Source: a virus
Strand: one strand, 5' to 3'
Virus record (IMG/VR): IMGVR_UViG_3300032092_000197
Span: 1 to 26,951 of that record
Length of the DNA stretch: 26,951 bases
In this document: one piece after another, positions 6,120 through 13,869 of the stretch
Layout: each line of letters begins with the position of its first letter
Position numbering within the stretch: the first letter of the stretch is position 1
Position numbers and translations under genes: made by a program
Notes under the pieces: model-generated
Told to the model about the DNA's origin: nothing
What the model saw: only the letters and a program-made list of their open reading frames with translations
Database searches by the model: none

Positions 6120-6585
6120 CATCTTTCTTGATGCCCCCATTCCCGGTCAATCACTAACAGGTGAGCTGGGTAACTTTCCTTGGGAAAATCCTCCTCAGTA
6201 TGTAACACTTGCTGATGCTGTAGGATTTTATACAGATAAGATGGATAACCCAGATGTTATTCTTCAATTGTTAGATGCTCTAGAAAGAGACATCCCAATT
6301 TTAACTATTGTTAATACTTTCACTAAAGCATCATTGATGTATGGCTACCATACAGTAGATGTAGGTTTCTTAGTGACTCCTATTTTAGTTGAGATGATTA
6401 AAACAATTGCAGAACTTAATGATGTGTCATACATTGTTTCTTTTGACGATCAGGCTAAAACTGAAACAGTTAGTCCTAGAGTGCTTAAGAAGATTATGGA
6501 TGATATGAAAGCTGACATTAAAGCAAACCCAGAGATGGTTGTAAAAGAATCTCGTAAGGGTTTGATGTCTAGAGGAGAAGAATAA
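6106..6585 (+). CDS. Conserved virion-associated protein (PIPGQSLT family)
   Basis: This 159-residue protein begins MQSPDIFLDAPIPGQSLTGE and continues LGNFPWENPPQY. This opening, 'PIPGQSLT...GN.PWE.PPQ', is a conserved signature I associate with structural or neck-region proteins of diverse aquatic phages, including T4-like cyanophages. The middle is helical and hydrophobic (VNTFTKASLMYGYHTVD, LVTPILVEMIKTIAELN). The end is a charged helix finishing in RKGLMSRGEE. AGAGGA lies 8 bases before the ATG. The TAA overlaps the next ATG by one base (TAATG). The virion assignment rests on the signature and on its position among large virion-type genes. The molecular role is unknown. Confidence 0.6.
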   Translation: MQSPDIFLDAPIPGQSLTGELGNFPWENPPQYVTLADAVGFYTDKMDNPDVILQLLDALERDIPILTIVNTFTKASLMYGYHTVDVGFLVTPILVEMIKTIAELNDVSYIVSFDDQAKTETVSPRVLKKIMDDMKADIKANPEMVVKESRKGLMSRGEE

Positions 6586-7949
6586 TGGCTAGTTGGTTTG
6601 GAAGTTTTGCTGCTGGTTTCTCTAAAGGAATTGTAGAACAGATTGCTGAGAAAGAAAAAGAGCAAGCTGCTATGACTGCTGCCAGTATCAAGAACATGTA
6701 TCACAATGTTCAAGAGAAGAAGAAAGAAATAGCTAAGCAAGCAGATGAATACCGAGGCACTGTGAGTGAGCTTGGTTCTTTTACTTTTAAAGATGGTGCT
6801 AAGTTTGATGATAGACAACTCATTACACTAGCCTCCAATCCAGAGATAGCTAAAGATATTGTTAAGCGTCTGCGTGATGATCCTGAATTGTCTTCTAGAC
6901 TTACACCAGACTTCTTTAAAGCAGCTGCTAATGCACCAACAGGTGTTAAAGCTGCTGACTATATGACTGAGTTATTTAAAGTGAAGGCAGCAGCTACTGA
7001 GCAAACTAAAGAGTTTTATAACGCCACTTCTAAAGAAGGCGGTATTGTTGATAACTTGGTTGCTGGTAATGGATATGCTAAAGCACAAAGAGCTGCTGCT
7101 GCTTATGGCATGACACTGGAACAACTAGTTGGTTATCAAGATATGACTACTAAGAGAGCACCCAACATGATGGGTGAGATGGACTATAGTAGGCTTGCTA
7201 AGACTAAAGGCTTTGATGATGTTGTCAGTCAAGCAAAACTTGAATATGTAAATGCACCTACTGAGCAAGCGAAAGCTCAAGCTGCTACTAAACTAGCTAC
7301 ATTGAACACTGCAGATGCAGCTATGAAGATTGCAGGTAAAACCACTGAAGAAGATAAGAGAAGTAAGCTGGCTGATGAAGCTCAAGATCCTACAAAAACT
7401 CCACAGCAAAGACAAGTTGCTGCAGCTTTGTTACAGCAACGTATTAAGATGATGTCTAATCCCAAAGAGAACAACGAAGAGAAGGTTACACAAGCCAACC
7501 TTATCACTGTTGCATCTAGAGGATTTGCATCTACAGTTGAGTCATTGGCTCCCGGTAAGTTTGTTACTTCTACAGATATGCAGGGTAACATTTCTCTTAC
7601 ACCTAAGGGTATTGCTGATCCTCAGATGAAGGCTGCTTATGCTCAGGCTCGTAATGGAATCATTGCTGAGTTCACTACACCTGATGGTAAGCCTAAGTCT
7701 GTTACAGCTAGGAATGCCTTGGTATCTATTGGAGTTACATTTGATGCAGATGGTAAAGCAATTCCAGCTAAGCCTGAGAATGTATTGATGGCTCCTGCTC
7801 CTGCATCACCTAAACCAGCAGCCCCTGCTCCTAAGCCAGCAACACCTACGGCAGCACTGCCAGCTCCTAAAACTCAGGCTGAGTATGATGCTATTCCTAG
7901 AGGAACAAGGTATATAGATACAGATAATATAGAAAAGATTAAAGGGTAA
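6585..7949 (+). CDS. Putative internal virion/structural protein
   Basis: This 454-residue, mostly helical protein has an N-terminal segment MASWFGSFAAGFSKGIVEQI that could be membrane-active or amphipathic. A strongly charged coil follows (about 21-60), then a long Ala/Lys-rich helical body with many 'AKAQAATKLA' stretches. From about residue 405 the protein is a Pro/Ala linker (PASPKPAAPAPKPATPTAA). It ends in a short globular tail, AEYDAIPRGTRYIDTDN, a motif seen at the C-terminus of phage structural proteins and typical of a small docking piece. AGGAG sits 7 bases before the ATG. No enzyme motif is visible. It is probably part of the ejection set together with the genes on both sides. Confidence 0.55.
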   Translation: MASWFGSFAAGFSKGIVEQIAEKEKEQAAMTAASIKNMYHNVQEKKKEIAKQADEYRGTVSELGSFTFKDGAKFDDRQLITLASNPEIAKDIVKRLRDDPELSSRLTPDFFKAAANAPTGVKAADYMTELFKVKAAATEQTKEFYNATSKEGGIVDNLVAGNGYAKAQRAAAAYGMTLEQLVGYQDMTTKRAPNMMGEMDYSRLAKTKGFDDVVSQAKLEYVNAPTEQAKAQAATKLATLNTADAAMKIAGKTTEEDKRSKLADEAQDPTKTPQQRQVAAALLQQRIKMMSNPKENNEEKVTQANLITVASRGFASTVESLAPGKFVTSTDMQGNISLTPKGIADPQMKAAYAQARNGIIAEFTTPDGKPKSVTARNALVSIGVTFDADGKAIPAKPENVLMAPAPASPKPAAPAPKPATPTAALPAPKTQAEYDAIPRGTRYIDTDNIEKIKG

Positions 7950-7951
7950 TT

Positions 7952-10900
7952 ATGGCTTTCGGTATTAATGACAAAGTAGTTGAAACATCAGCAACTGGTT
8001 TTGGTGTTAATGACAAAGTAGTCGAAGCGCCCTCAGTTTCTTTTGGTGTGAAGGACACTGTTGTTGCGAAAGCTACAGCACCTGTTGAGAAGCCACCAGA
8101 AGATTTAACTAAACCTGCCTTTGTTGCACCTCGCCAAAGAGCTACAGTATTACAAGAAAGAGCAGTCAACATCCGCAAAGAAGAAGCAGAGAAGATTCCT
8201 TTTGATGCTTTGTGGAAAGATGATAAGAACTTTAAAACCATTCAAGACTACGCCTCTGCTAGGTTTGGTAAAGAAGGTGTGCTCCTTGCTGGAGAAACAA
8301 AAGAACAATTTGTTAATCGCTTTGCCACACACATGCGTATGCTCGACACTGGCAATGAGTTTAATAGTGTAGGAGAACTACAATATTTAAACAATGCCAA
8401 GCAAGAAGACATCATGAAAGCTGGTGCAGCTTATGACTTGTTTAAGAACACTGCTGGTGTGTTTGATCCACAGAACAGAGGACAAAAGGGATTCCGTCCA
8501 GTGATGGATGTTATCTCTAGCATTGTTAGCAGCCCTTCTACAGCATTGACACTTGGTGTAGGTAAGGTTGCTACTAGTGGTCTAACAAAACTGGCAGCAG
8601 AGAAGGGTACTAAAGCTGCTCTTACTTCTGCTAGAGGTGCTGGTATGGCTGCTGCAACACCTGCTATTGGTGGAACTACCACTGCAGCACAGGATGTTAC
8701 TAGTCAGAAGATTGAACTTAATGTTGCTCAAGCTGAACTGAGCGAAGCTAAGAAGATTGATCCAACAGGATTGGATGCTACAGGACAGGCTCTGTTAAAG
8801 ACTTATGTTGAAGATAGAGAGAAGAAGCTGGCAGAAGGTGTTAGCGGTAAGCGAGTAGCTTTAGCTGCTGCTATTGGTGCTGTGACAGAAACAGCAGAGG
8901 TTCTTCCTTTCCTGCGTGGAGCTACCAAAGGAAAGACTAGCCAGCTAGATGACATTCTTAAAACTAGAAACAAACCAGCAGCAGGAGAACCAACAACTGC
9001 TGCACCTAAGGTTGAAGTAACTGCTAAAGAACCCACAGAAAAAGCATTAGAAGATGCTTATGATATTTATGAAGGCCGTAAGCTTCTTGATGCTCAAGGA
9101 CAACCAACATCTGTAGCACAGATGGAAGTTAGAACAGATCTAAATAAGAGAGCCACACTAATTGCTCAAGACATTTGGAAACAAATGCCTGAGTTTGCAC
9201 CACAGGCCACGGAGAAAGTGTCTGATGCTATTAAGCGCACACTTGAATCTGTAGATACCTTTGATGATATTGTATTTGAAAGAGCACTGGCTTCTGCTGA
9301 TGTAACCCCAGATGAGTTTGCTAAGATGTTTAGAACTTCAGCAGGAGATGCTGCTCGTACTTTGCAAAGCCTTTCTGTTGTTGCTCGTCTACAAAACAAA
9401 TTAAAGAACATTGATCCTGCTGCTGCTGCAGAACTCAACAAGATGTATGGTGATAGAAGTGCTGTCACTTCAGCCTTTACTGGAGTCAAAGACTTTGGTA
9501 TGCGTCTTGATAGAGAACTGAAGGGGTTAATGGTGTCGCAACTATCTACCACTATCCGTAATGCTTTCTCTGGTGTTTCTGTTATTACCTTTGGAACAGC
9601 AGCAGAGCTTATTGAATCTTCGTTGTATCGTGTAGGTAAGACAGCAGGAGAACTTGCTACAGGTAAGCCTGTCACTGGCAGCTTTACTGGTGGTCTTAAA
9701 GGTGTCTATGATGATGCAGTTAGATCTGCTTTCTATTTAGGCCAAAGAGATTTGTCTGCTGAAGTAACAGAAGCTTTACTCAATGGCACTCCTGCTCTGT
9801 ACAGAAAGATGATTAAGACAACAGGCGAGGCTGGTCCTAATGACTTGTCCTATCCTGTTCGCCTTGCTAACACATTCAATGTGGCACAAGATGCATTCTT
9901 CCGCAAGGCTATGTTTACTTCTTCAGTTGAGAAGCAGCTAAGCCGTGTTGGTATTAACATGTATGATGTTATTGCCCAAGGTAAGCAAGTGCCTTTTGAT
10001 GTGTTACAGAATGCTGTTAATGAAGCACTCACTGGTACATTCAGTAAGATGCCTACCAAAGGTCCAATGTTCCATGCTGTAAAGTTTATTGAAGAACTTG
10101 GTCCTATTGGTTCTACTGTAATTCCGTTCCCTCGCTTCATGGCTAACGCTATGGAGTGGACATATAAGCACATGCCTACAGGTGCGTTATCTGGCAGCAC
10201 AGACATTGCCGCTGGCTTAACTAAGATGATTAGGGGTGAGGCTGATATGGGGACTAAACAAGTCACCGTTGGTCTGGAGAACTTATCTAAAGGTTCTGTA
10301 GGTACTGCTGCTTTATACGCTGCTTATAAATACAGACAAGAAAATCAAGACACTGAGTGGTATAACATTAAGAATCCTGATGGTTCTACTGTAGATGCTA
10401 GAGTATTATTTCCTGCTGCTCCCTTCTTAGCTTTGGGTGACTACCTTGTTAAGTTTCAGAAAGGTAGGACAGATGAGTTTAAGTCTAAAGAATTTATAGA
10501 AGCTATGACTGGCTTCAAAGCACCAGCAGGTACATACTCATGGCTTGGTGATAAGTTTGCTGAAGCACAGGCTAACGCTGCAACAGGCGAAGACACAGCA
10601 GATAACAAAGTTAAGACATTCTTTGGTGAATGGGTTGGTGAATATTTAGGTAGAGCACTTGTTCCTTTACAACAGGTAAGTGATATTGTTGGTGCTATTG
10701 ATCGTAATGAAACTCTACCCAGAGATGCTTATCAGATTCCAGCAGGTGAGGAAGGATTTACTTCATCAGCTACAAGTCAATTGATGAAGCGTACTCCTAT
10801 CTTGAAACAAGAGTTGCCTGTATATCAACCACCACTTAGAGAGACAGCAGCATTCAATGACAATGGTCCATTGAAGATGTTGTCTGGTATTGCTGTTAAA

Positions 10901-13066
10901 GGTACACCATCTGTACTAGAAGAAGAAGTAACTCGTCTTAAAGTACCATTCAATAAAATCTTTACCAGCACTGGTGACAAGATTGTTGATGCTGATGCTC
11001 GTAAGATTATGGCTCCTTTGGTTATTGAACAGTTTGATAATCTTAAGAAGACTAGCTTCTATGCAGAAGGCAGCCAAGACTTACAGAAGATTGCTCTTCA
11101 GAATTTAATTGGATGGGCGCAGAAGACAGCCAAAGAAATTGCTACTAACAAGACTGAAGCAGCAGCCTATGCTGAAGGTAAGCAGCCTCGTTTGTACGAA
11201 GTACAATATTCTAAACTGGCTCCTGAACTTAAGCGTCTTGTCAATGAAACATACCAACAACAGCAAGGTAAAGACTTAGCCACAACTAAAGACTATGCCA
11301 CTGCGCTGGCCTATGCAGAAGCTATGAGAGCTTTGCCGGGCTATGCTTATGGTGGTGTAGTTCATATGAATGTTGGTGGTATAGCTGCTAAAGAATTAGC
11401 AGGAGAGGCAGCTAAAGCAGGTGTCAAAAGAGGAGCACTGTCTCTTGGTGATATTGTTGCTAAACATTCTGTAGCTCCTGCTATAGAACAAACAGCACAA
11501 GCATTAGCTACACCAGTAGTTAAAGAAAGTGCTGCTACAGCACTAGCTAAGAAGCCATATGTTAAGAACAAGTATGGTCCTGCTGTGTCTGAGCCTAAGC
11601 CTATTGATGCAGAGATGGAGAAGCTTGTAACAGAAGCTGAAGCTACATTCACTCCACCGCCTAAGGTAGAGCCTGAGGTGTTGCCAGAGATTAAGACAGC
11701 TCTTCCTACAGAAGAACCATCCATTTACACTACACCAATTTCAAATACAAATTTAAATAAGCCCGGCTTTGGTAGCCCTACGCAGCAAATGAATGCTGAT
11801 GATATTTCCAATTTGCAAGTTAGAAAGAATACATTATCTAGCATTAAAGTTTTAAGACAAGAATCTTTTGATGCCATCAAAGACTCTCCTATGTTTGAAG
11901 GCATTGAGAAAGATGCCATAGCTGTAGCACAGGGTGACTATAGAATTAAAACAGGTAAAGAATTTAATCCTGATAATCCCGTAGATGTAGAAAACTTTGC
12001 TAAGTTTGCTAAAGGGTATCAAAAGAAATTAGACGATCTAAGAGAACAGTATAAAGATAGACCACCAGAGATATTAATCCACGGATCTGTTACAGAAAGA
12101 ACACCTGCTAAAATTAAGCGTGGTTTCTTTGATCCTCAAACACTTGGGGATGATAAGATGCATATTGAACTTGATGTAGGTGCTACATCATTTACTAGAG
12201 ATCTCAGACTTAATTATAGTAATCCAGCTTTTGGTGGTCCAGTAGCAAAAAACATTTCTTACACTGAAATACCTTATGCTGATTATTTATTTAGAAGAGT
12301 AGACCTTCCTTTAAATGCATATTATAAAAAAGATATGAACATTATAGCTCAGACTATTACAGGAGATCCTACAATAGCAAGACCAATGGGTCTACCAAGA
12401 AACTTAGGATATAGAGAAACTGAAGATGCTTTCGTTGAGAGTGAAAAACTTCAAATGAAAACTGACTTTGATAAAATTAAAAAACAATATGCTTCACTAG
12501 GATTGCAAGAAAAAGTTACAAAACATTTTGATGTTAAGTTGTTTGAGATGGCAAATAAAGTAGACAAAGATGGTCTATCTTTAATTGATAATATTAAACA
12601 AGGTACTGAAAAAACTAAAGATGTTTATGAAGCTTACACTGCTGTAAAGAATTTATTTAAGAATGAATTTAGACACACTGGTGGAAAGGCAGCAACTAAG
12701 GCTGGTTTTTTACCTGTCACAGACAGTAATCAAACAGTAATTGCTGGATTAAATACCAGAGCTAGTACACGCAATGTAAATATCATTGATAACTTAGCAC
12801 TATCTTTAGAAAGATCAGGAGCTACAGATAAAGCATTAGCTTTGCAAGAACTTAGTAAGAATTTAAAAACTCTTCAGACAATTCCTAAATCTAAAGAAAG
12901 AGGATTTAGTGAACAAGATGTAGCTGACATGATTGCTACGCAAACTAAAGCTGCTAATAATATTAGAGACTTAGTTGGTAATGACTTTAAACTTGTTGAT
13001 CCAGCCAACCCTAGTAATACCAAGAGAATTGGCTTAGCTAAGGGTGGCCTCGCCAGTCGTAGGTAA
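7952..13066 (+). CDS. Giant virion (ejection) protein, possible ADP-ribosyltransferase-like C-terminal module
   Basis: This 1704-residue protein is the largest in the window. Residues 3-44 are three 14-residue repeats. Residues about 50-1130 are helical, with segments I know from very large phage virion proteins, such as FNVAQDAFFRKAMFTSSVEK (from about 641) and VIPFPRFMANAMEW (from about 723). At 1134-1143 comes GGVVHMNVGG, like the Gly-Gly motifs of the 707-residue protein. After a Pro/Glu linker (to about 1260), a base-composition change to AT-rich DNA begins. Here ILIHGS (His1377), SFTRDL (1413-1418), FGG (1427) and a Glu-rich segment near 1488-1500 together resemble a diverged ADP-ribosyltransferase-like fold. 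The protein ends AKGGLASRR. AAGGG precedes the ATG. Ejection into the host at infection is inferred. Confidence 0.65.
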   Translation: MAFGINDKVVETSATGFGVNDKVVEAPSVSFGVKDTVVAKATAPVEKPPEDLTKPAFVAPRQRATVLQERAVNIRKEEAEKIPFDALWKDDKNFKTIQDYASARFGKEGVLLAGETKEQFVNRFATHMRMLDTGNEFNSVGELQYLNNAKQEDIMKAGAAYDLFKNTAGVFDPQNRGQKGFRPVMDVISSIVSSPSTALTLGVGKVATSGLTKLAAEKGTKAALTSARGAGMAAATPAIGGTTTAAQDVTSQKIELNVAQAELSEAKKIDPTGLDATGQALLKTYVEDREKKLAEGVSGKRVALAAAIGAVTETAEVLPFLRGATKGKTSQLDDILKTRNKPAAGEPTTAAPKVEVTAKEPTEKALEDAYDIYEGRKLLDAQGQPTSVAQMEVRTDLNKRATLIAQDIWKQMPEFAPQATEKVSDAIKRTLESVDTFDDIVFERALASADVTPDEFAKMFRTSAGDAARTLQSLSVVARLQNKLKNIDPAAAAELNKMYGDRSAVTSAFTGVKDFGMRLDRELKGLMVSQLSTTIRNAFSGVSVITFGTAAELIESSLYRVGKTAGELATGKPVTGSFTGGLKGVYDDAVRSAFYLGQRDLSAEVTEALLNGTPALYRKMIKTTGEAGPNDLSYPVRLANTFNVAQDAFFRKAMFTSSVEKQLSRVGINMYDVIAQGKQVPFDVLQNAVNEALTGTFSKMPTKGPMFHAVKFIEELGPIGSTVIPFPRFMANAMEWTYKHMPTGALSGSTDIAAGLTKMIRGEADMGTKQVTVGLENLSKGSVGTAALYAAYKYRQENQDTEWYNIKNPDGSTVDARVLFPAAPFLALGDYLVKFQKGRTDEFKSKEFIEAMTGFKAPAGTYSWLGDKFAEAQANAATGEDTADNKVKTFFGEWVGEYLGRALVPLQQVSDIVGAIDRNETLPRDAYQIPAGEEGFTSSATSQLMKRTPILKQELPVYQPPLRETAAFNDNGPLKMLSGIAVKGTPSVLEEEVTRLKVPFNKIFTSTGDKIVDADARKIMAPLVIEQFDNLKKTSFYAEGSQDLQKIALQNLIGWAQKTAKEIATNKTEAAAYAEGKQPRLYEVQYSKLAPELKRLVNETYQQQQGKDLATTKDYATALAYAEAMRALPGYAYGGVVHMNVGGIAAKELAGEAAKAGVKRGALSLGDIVAKHSVAPAIEQTAQALATPVVKESAATALAKKPYVKNKYGPAVSEPKPIDAEMEKLVTEAEATFTPPPKVEPEVLPEIKTALPTEEPSIYTTPISNTNLNKPGFGSPTQQMNADDISNLQVRKNTLSSIKVLRQESFDAIKDSPMFEGIEKDAIAVAQGDYRIKTGKEFNPDNPVDVENFAKFAKGYQKKLDDLREQYKDRPPEILIHGSVTERTPAKIKRGFFDPQTLGDDKMHIELDVGATSFTRDLRLNYSNPAFGGPVAKNISYTEIPYADYLFRRVDLPLNAYYKKDMNIIAQTITGDPTIARPMGLPRNLGYRETEDAFVESEKLQMKTDFDKIKKQYASLGLQEKVTKHFDVKLFEMANKVDKDGLSLIDNIKQGTEKTKDVYEAYTAVKNLFKNEFRHTGGKAATKAGFLPVTDSNQTVIAGLNTRASTRNVNIIDNLALSLERSGATDKALALQELSKNLKTLQTIPKSKERGFSEQDVADMIATQTKAANNIRDLVGNDFKLVDPANPSNTKRIGLAKGGLASRR
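7958..8083 (+). repeat. Three tandem 14-codon repeats at the giant protein's N-terminus
   Basis: Three consecutive 42-base units (7958-7999, 8000-8041, 8042-8083) encode FGINDKVVETSATG, FGVNDKVVEAPSVS and FGVKDTVVAKATAP. The F-G-[IV]-x-D-x-V-V core is kept in all three. They directly follow Met-Ala and precede a Pro-rich linker, which suggests a short beta-strand docking tag. Confidence 0.85.
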
Positions 13067-13492
13067 TACTACATAAGATAGTCTATCAAGAGGAACCTTG
13101 TAAAAGAGTTCACCTTGGTAGACATATTTATTTCTAGACTCTTTAACTTCTGAAGCTAACACAGCAGCAGCTTCGCAATGGAACAAGGCTGTTCCATCCT
13201 TATTAACAGAAAAGAAGTATGTTAACATGTCCTGTGTTAAAAGCTTCTTCTTCCTGTTAGGTACATTCAAATCTTCATAGGGAAACTCTACAGTTTTCCA
13301 TGACAGTCTGACTTCTACCTCAGCATATCCCACCAACAAGTCATCCTTATACAGATGCAAATCAATCCCATACCTATTGGGATTATCTCTAGCTTCCATA
13401 CCCCAAAAAGAAGAGACATAGCTCTTAACTATATCTCTTCCAAACTTGTCGTAGGTGTCGTGGAGTTCTTTATCGAACCGCTTGGTAGCCAT
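13034..13492 (-). CDS. Hypothetical protein, possibly diverged PD-(D/E)XK nuclease-like
   Basis: This 152-residue soluble protein is the last gene of the - strand block. The central part reads NRYGIDLHLYKDDLLVGYAE and then VEVRLSWKTVEFPYEDLNV. A beta strand with Asp44, a second strand with Glu58 and Glu60, and a following P-x-RK helix region recall the core of PD-(D/E)XK nucleases. The usual Lys is not in place (E-V-E), so activity is doubtful. I chose ATG 13492 (MATKRFDKEL) because upstream codons overlap another gene. This start overlaps the RMF-like gene by 23 bases. Its 3' end overlaps the giant late gene by 33 bases, tail to tail. The function is not known. Confidence 0.55.
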   Translation of the reverse strand: MATKRFDKELHDTYDKFGRDIVKSYVSSFWGMEARDNPNRYGIDLHLYKDDLLVGYAEVEVRLSWKTVEFPYEDLNVPNRKKKLLTQDMLTYFFSVNKDGTALFHCEAAAVLASEVKESRNKYVYQGELFYKVPLDRLSYVVLPTTGEATLS

Positions 13493-13661
13493 TGAGTCTT
13501 TCAATGTTATCAAAGTAGCCACGATCAAATCCTCGTTGCCACTCTTTACCTGCCACAGATGATGGTTCATATTGATTGACCAACCATCCATGCCTGAAAG
13601 CTTTATAGCCTTGTTCAAATTGAATACGCAAAGGTGCAGATCGTTCAGACTTGACTTGCAT
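13470..13661 (-). CDS. RMF-like small protein
   Basis: This 63-residue protein has the body FEQGYKAFRHGWLVNQYEP followed by EWQRGFDRGYFDNIERL. This resembles ribosome modulation factor (RMF), which has the same plan: a 'GYxAGxxG' helix, a loop with Pro-Tyr, and a 'W..GW' helix. Phage proteins of this kind are known as a family, but their role is not. RMF in bacteria dimerises ribosomes during stasis, so binding to ribosomes or another RNA is a reasonable guess. I chose ATG 13659-13661 because AGGGGA lies about 6 bases upstream; longer in-frame starts would run into the previous gene. The stop of the previous gene is one base before this ATG. Confidence 0.65.
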   Translation of the reverse strand: MQVKSERSAPLRIQFEQGYKAFRHGWLVNQYEPSSVAGKEWQRGFDRGYFDNIERLNGYQAVR

Positions 13662-13662
13662 G

Positions 13663-13869
13663 TTATTCCCCTGTAGGTTTGTTGCCTTTAATGAGTTCAC
13701 CAATCTCTTCAAACTCACCAATATAGATACTAAGAAAAGGCAACTTGATTAGTATACCACTGTATGAAAACAATTTATCATGTGGTCCACCATCATCAAT
13801 GATGTGGCAGATAGTTTCATTAAACTCAATATCAAGTCCAATGCCCTGTCTTAGTTCTACAACTATCAT
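13663..13869 (-). CDS. Small hypothetical protein after nrdB
   Basis: This 68-residue acidic protein has a predicted all-beta look: MIVVELRQGIGLDIEFNE, then FSYSGILIKLPFLSIYIGEF. It has no membrane helix, lipobox or metal motif. The ATG overlaps the NrdB stop (ATGA, 13866-13869), so it is probably translated by coupling after the reductase. Its stop lies one base before the RMF-like start. I recognise no family. Co-expression with nucleotide-metabolism genes does not by itself show a function. Confidence 0.6.
   Translation of the reverse strand: MIVVELRQGIGLDIEFNETICHIIDDGGPHDKLFSYSGILIKLPFLSIYIGEFEEIGELIKGNKPTGE

Noticed and set aside
9166-9675. Open frame of 169 codons on the - strand
   Set aside because: It is antisense to the giant virion gene, has no ribosome binding site context and its composition is a mirror of the coding strand.
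13067-13110. Possible bidirectional terminator after the giant gene
   Set aside because: Only 4-bp stems without T-tracts were found (for example GTAG with CTAC).
13493-13618. Upstream extension of the 152-residue - strand protein
   Set aside because: It would lie wholly within the RMF-like gene; ATG 13492 gives a compact protein and a short overlap.
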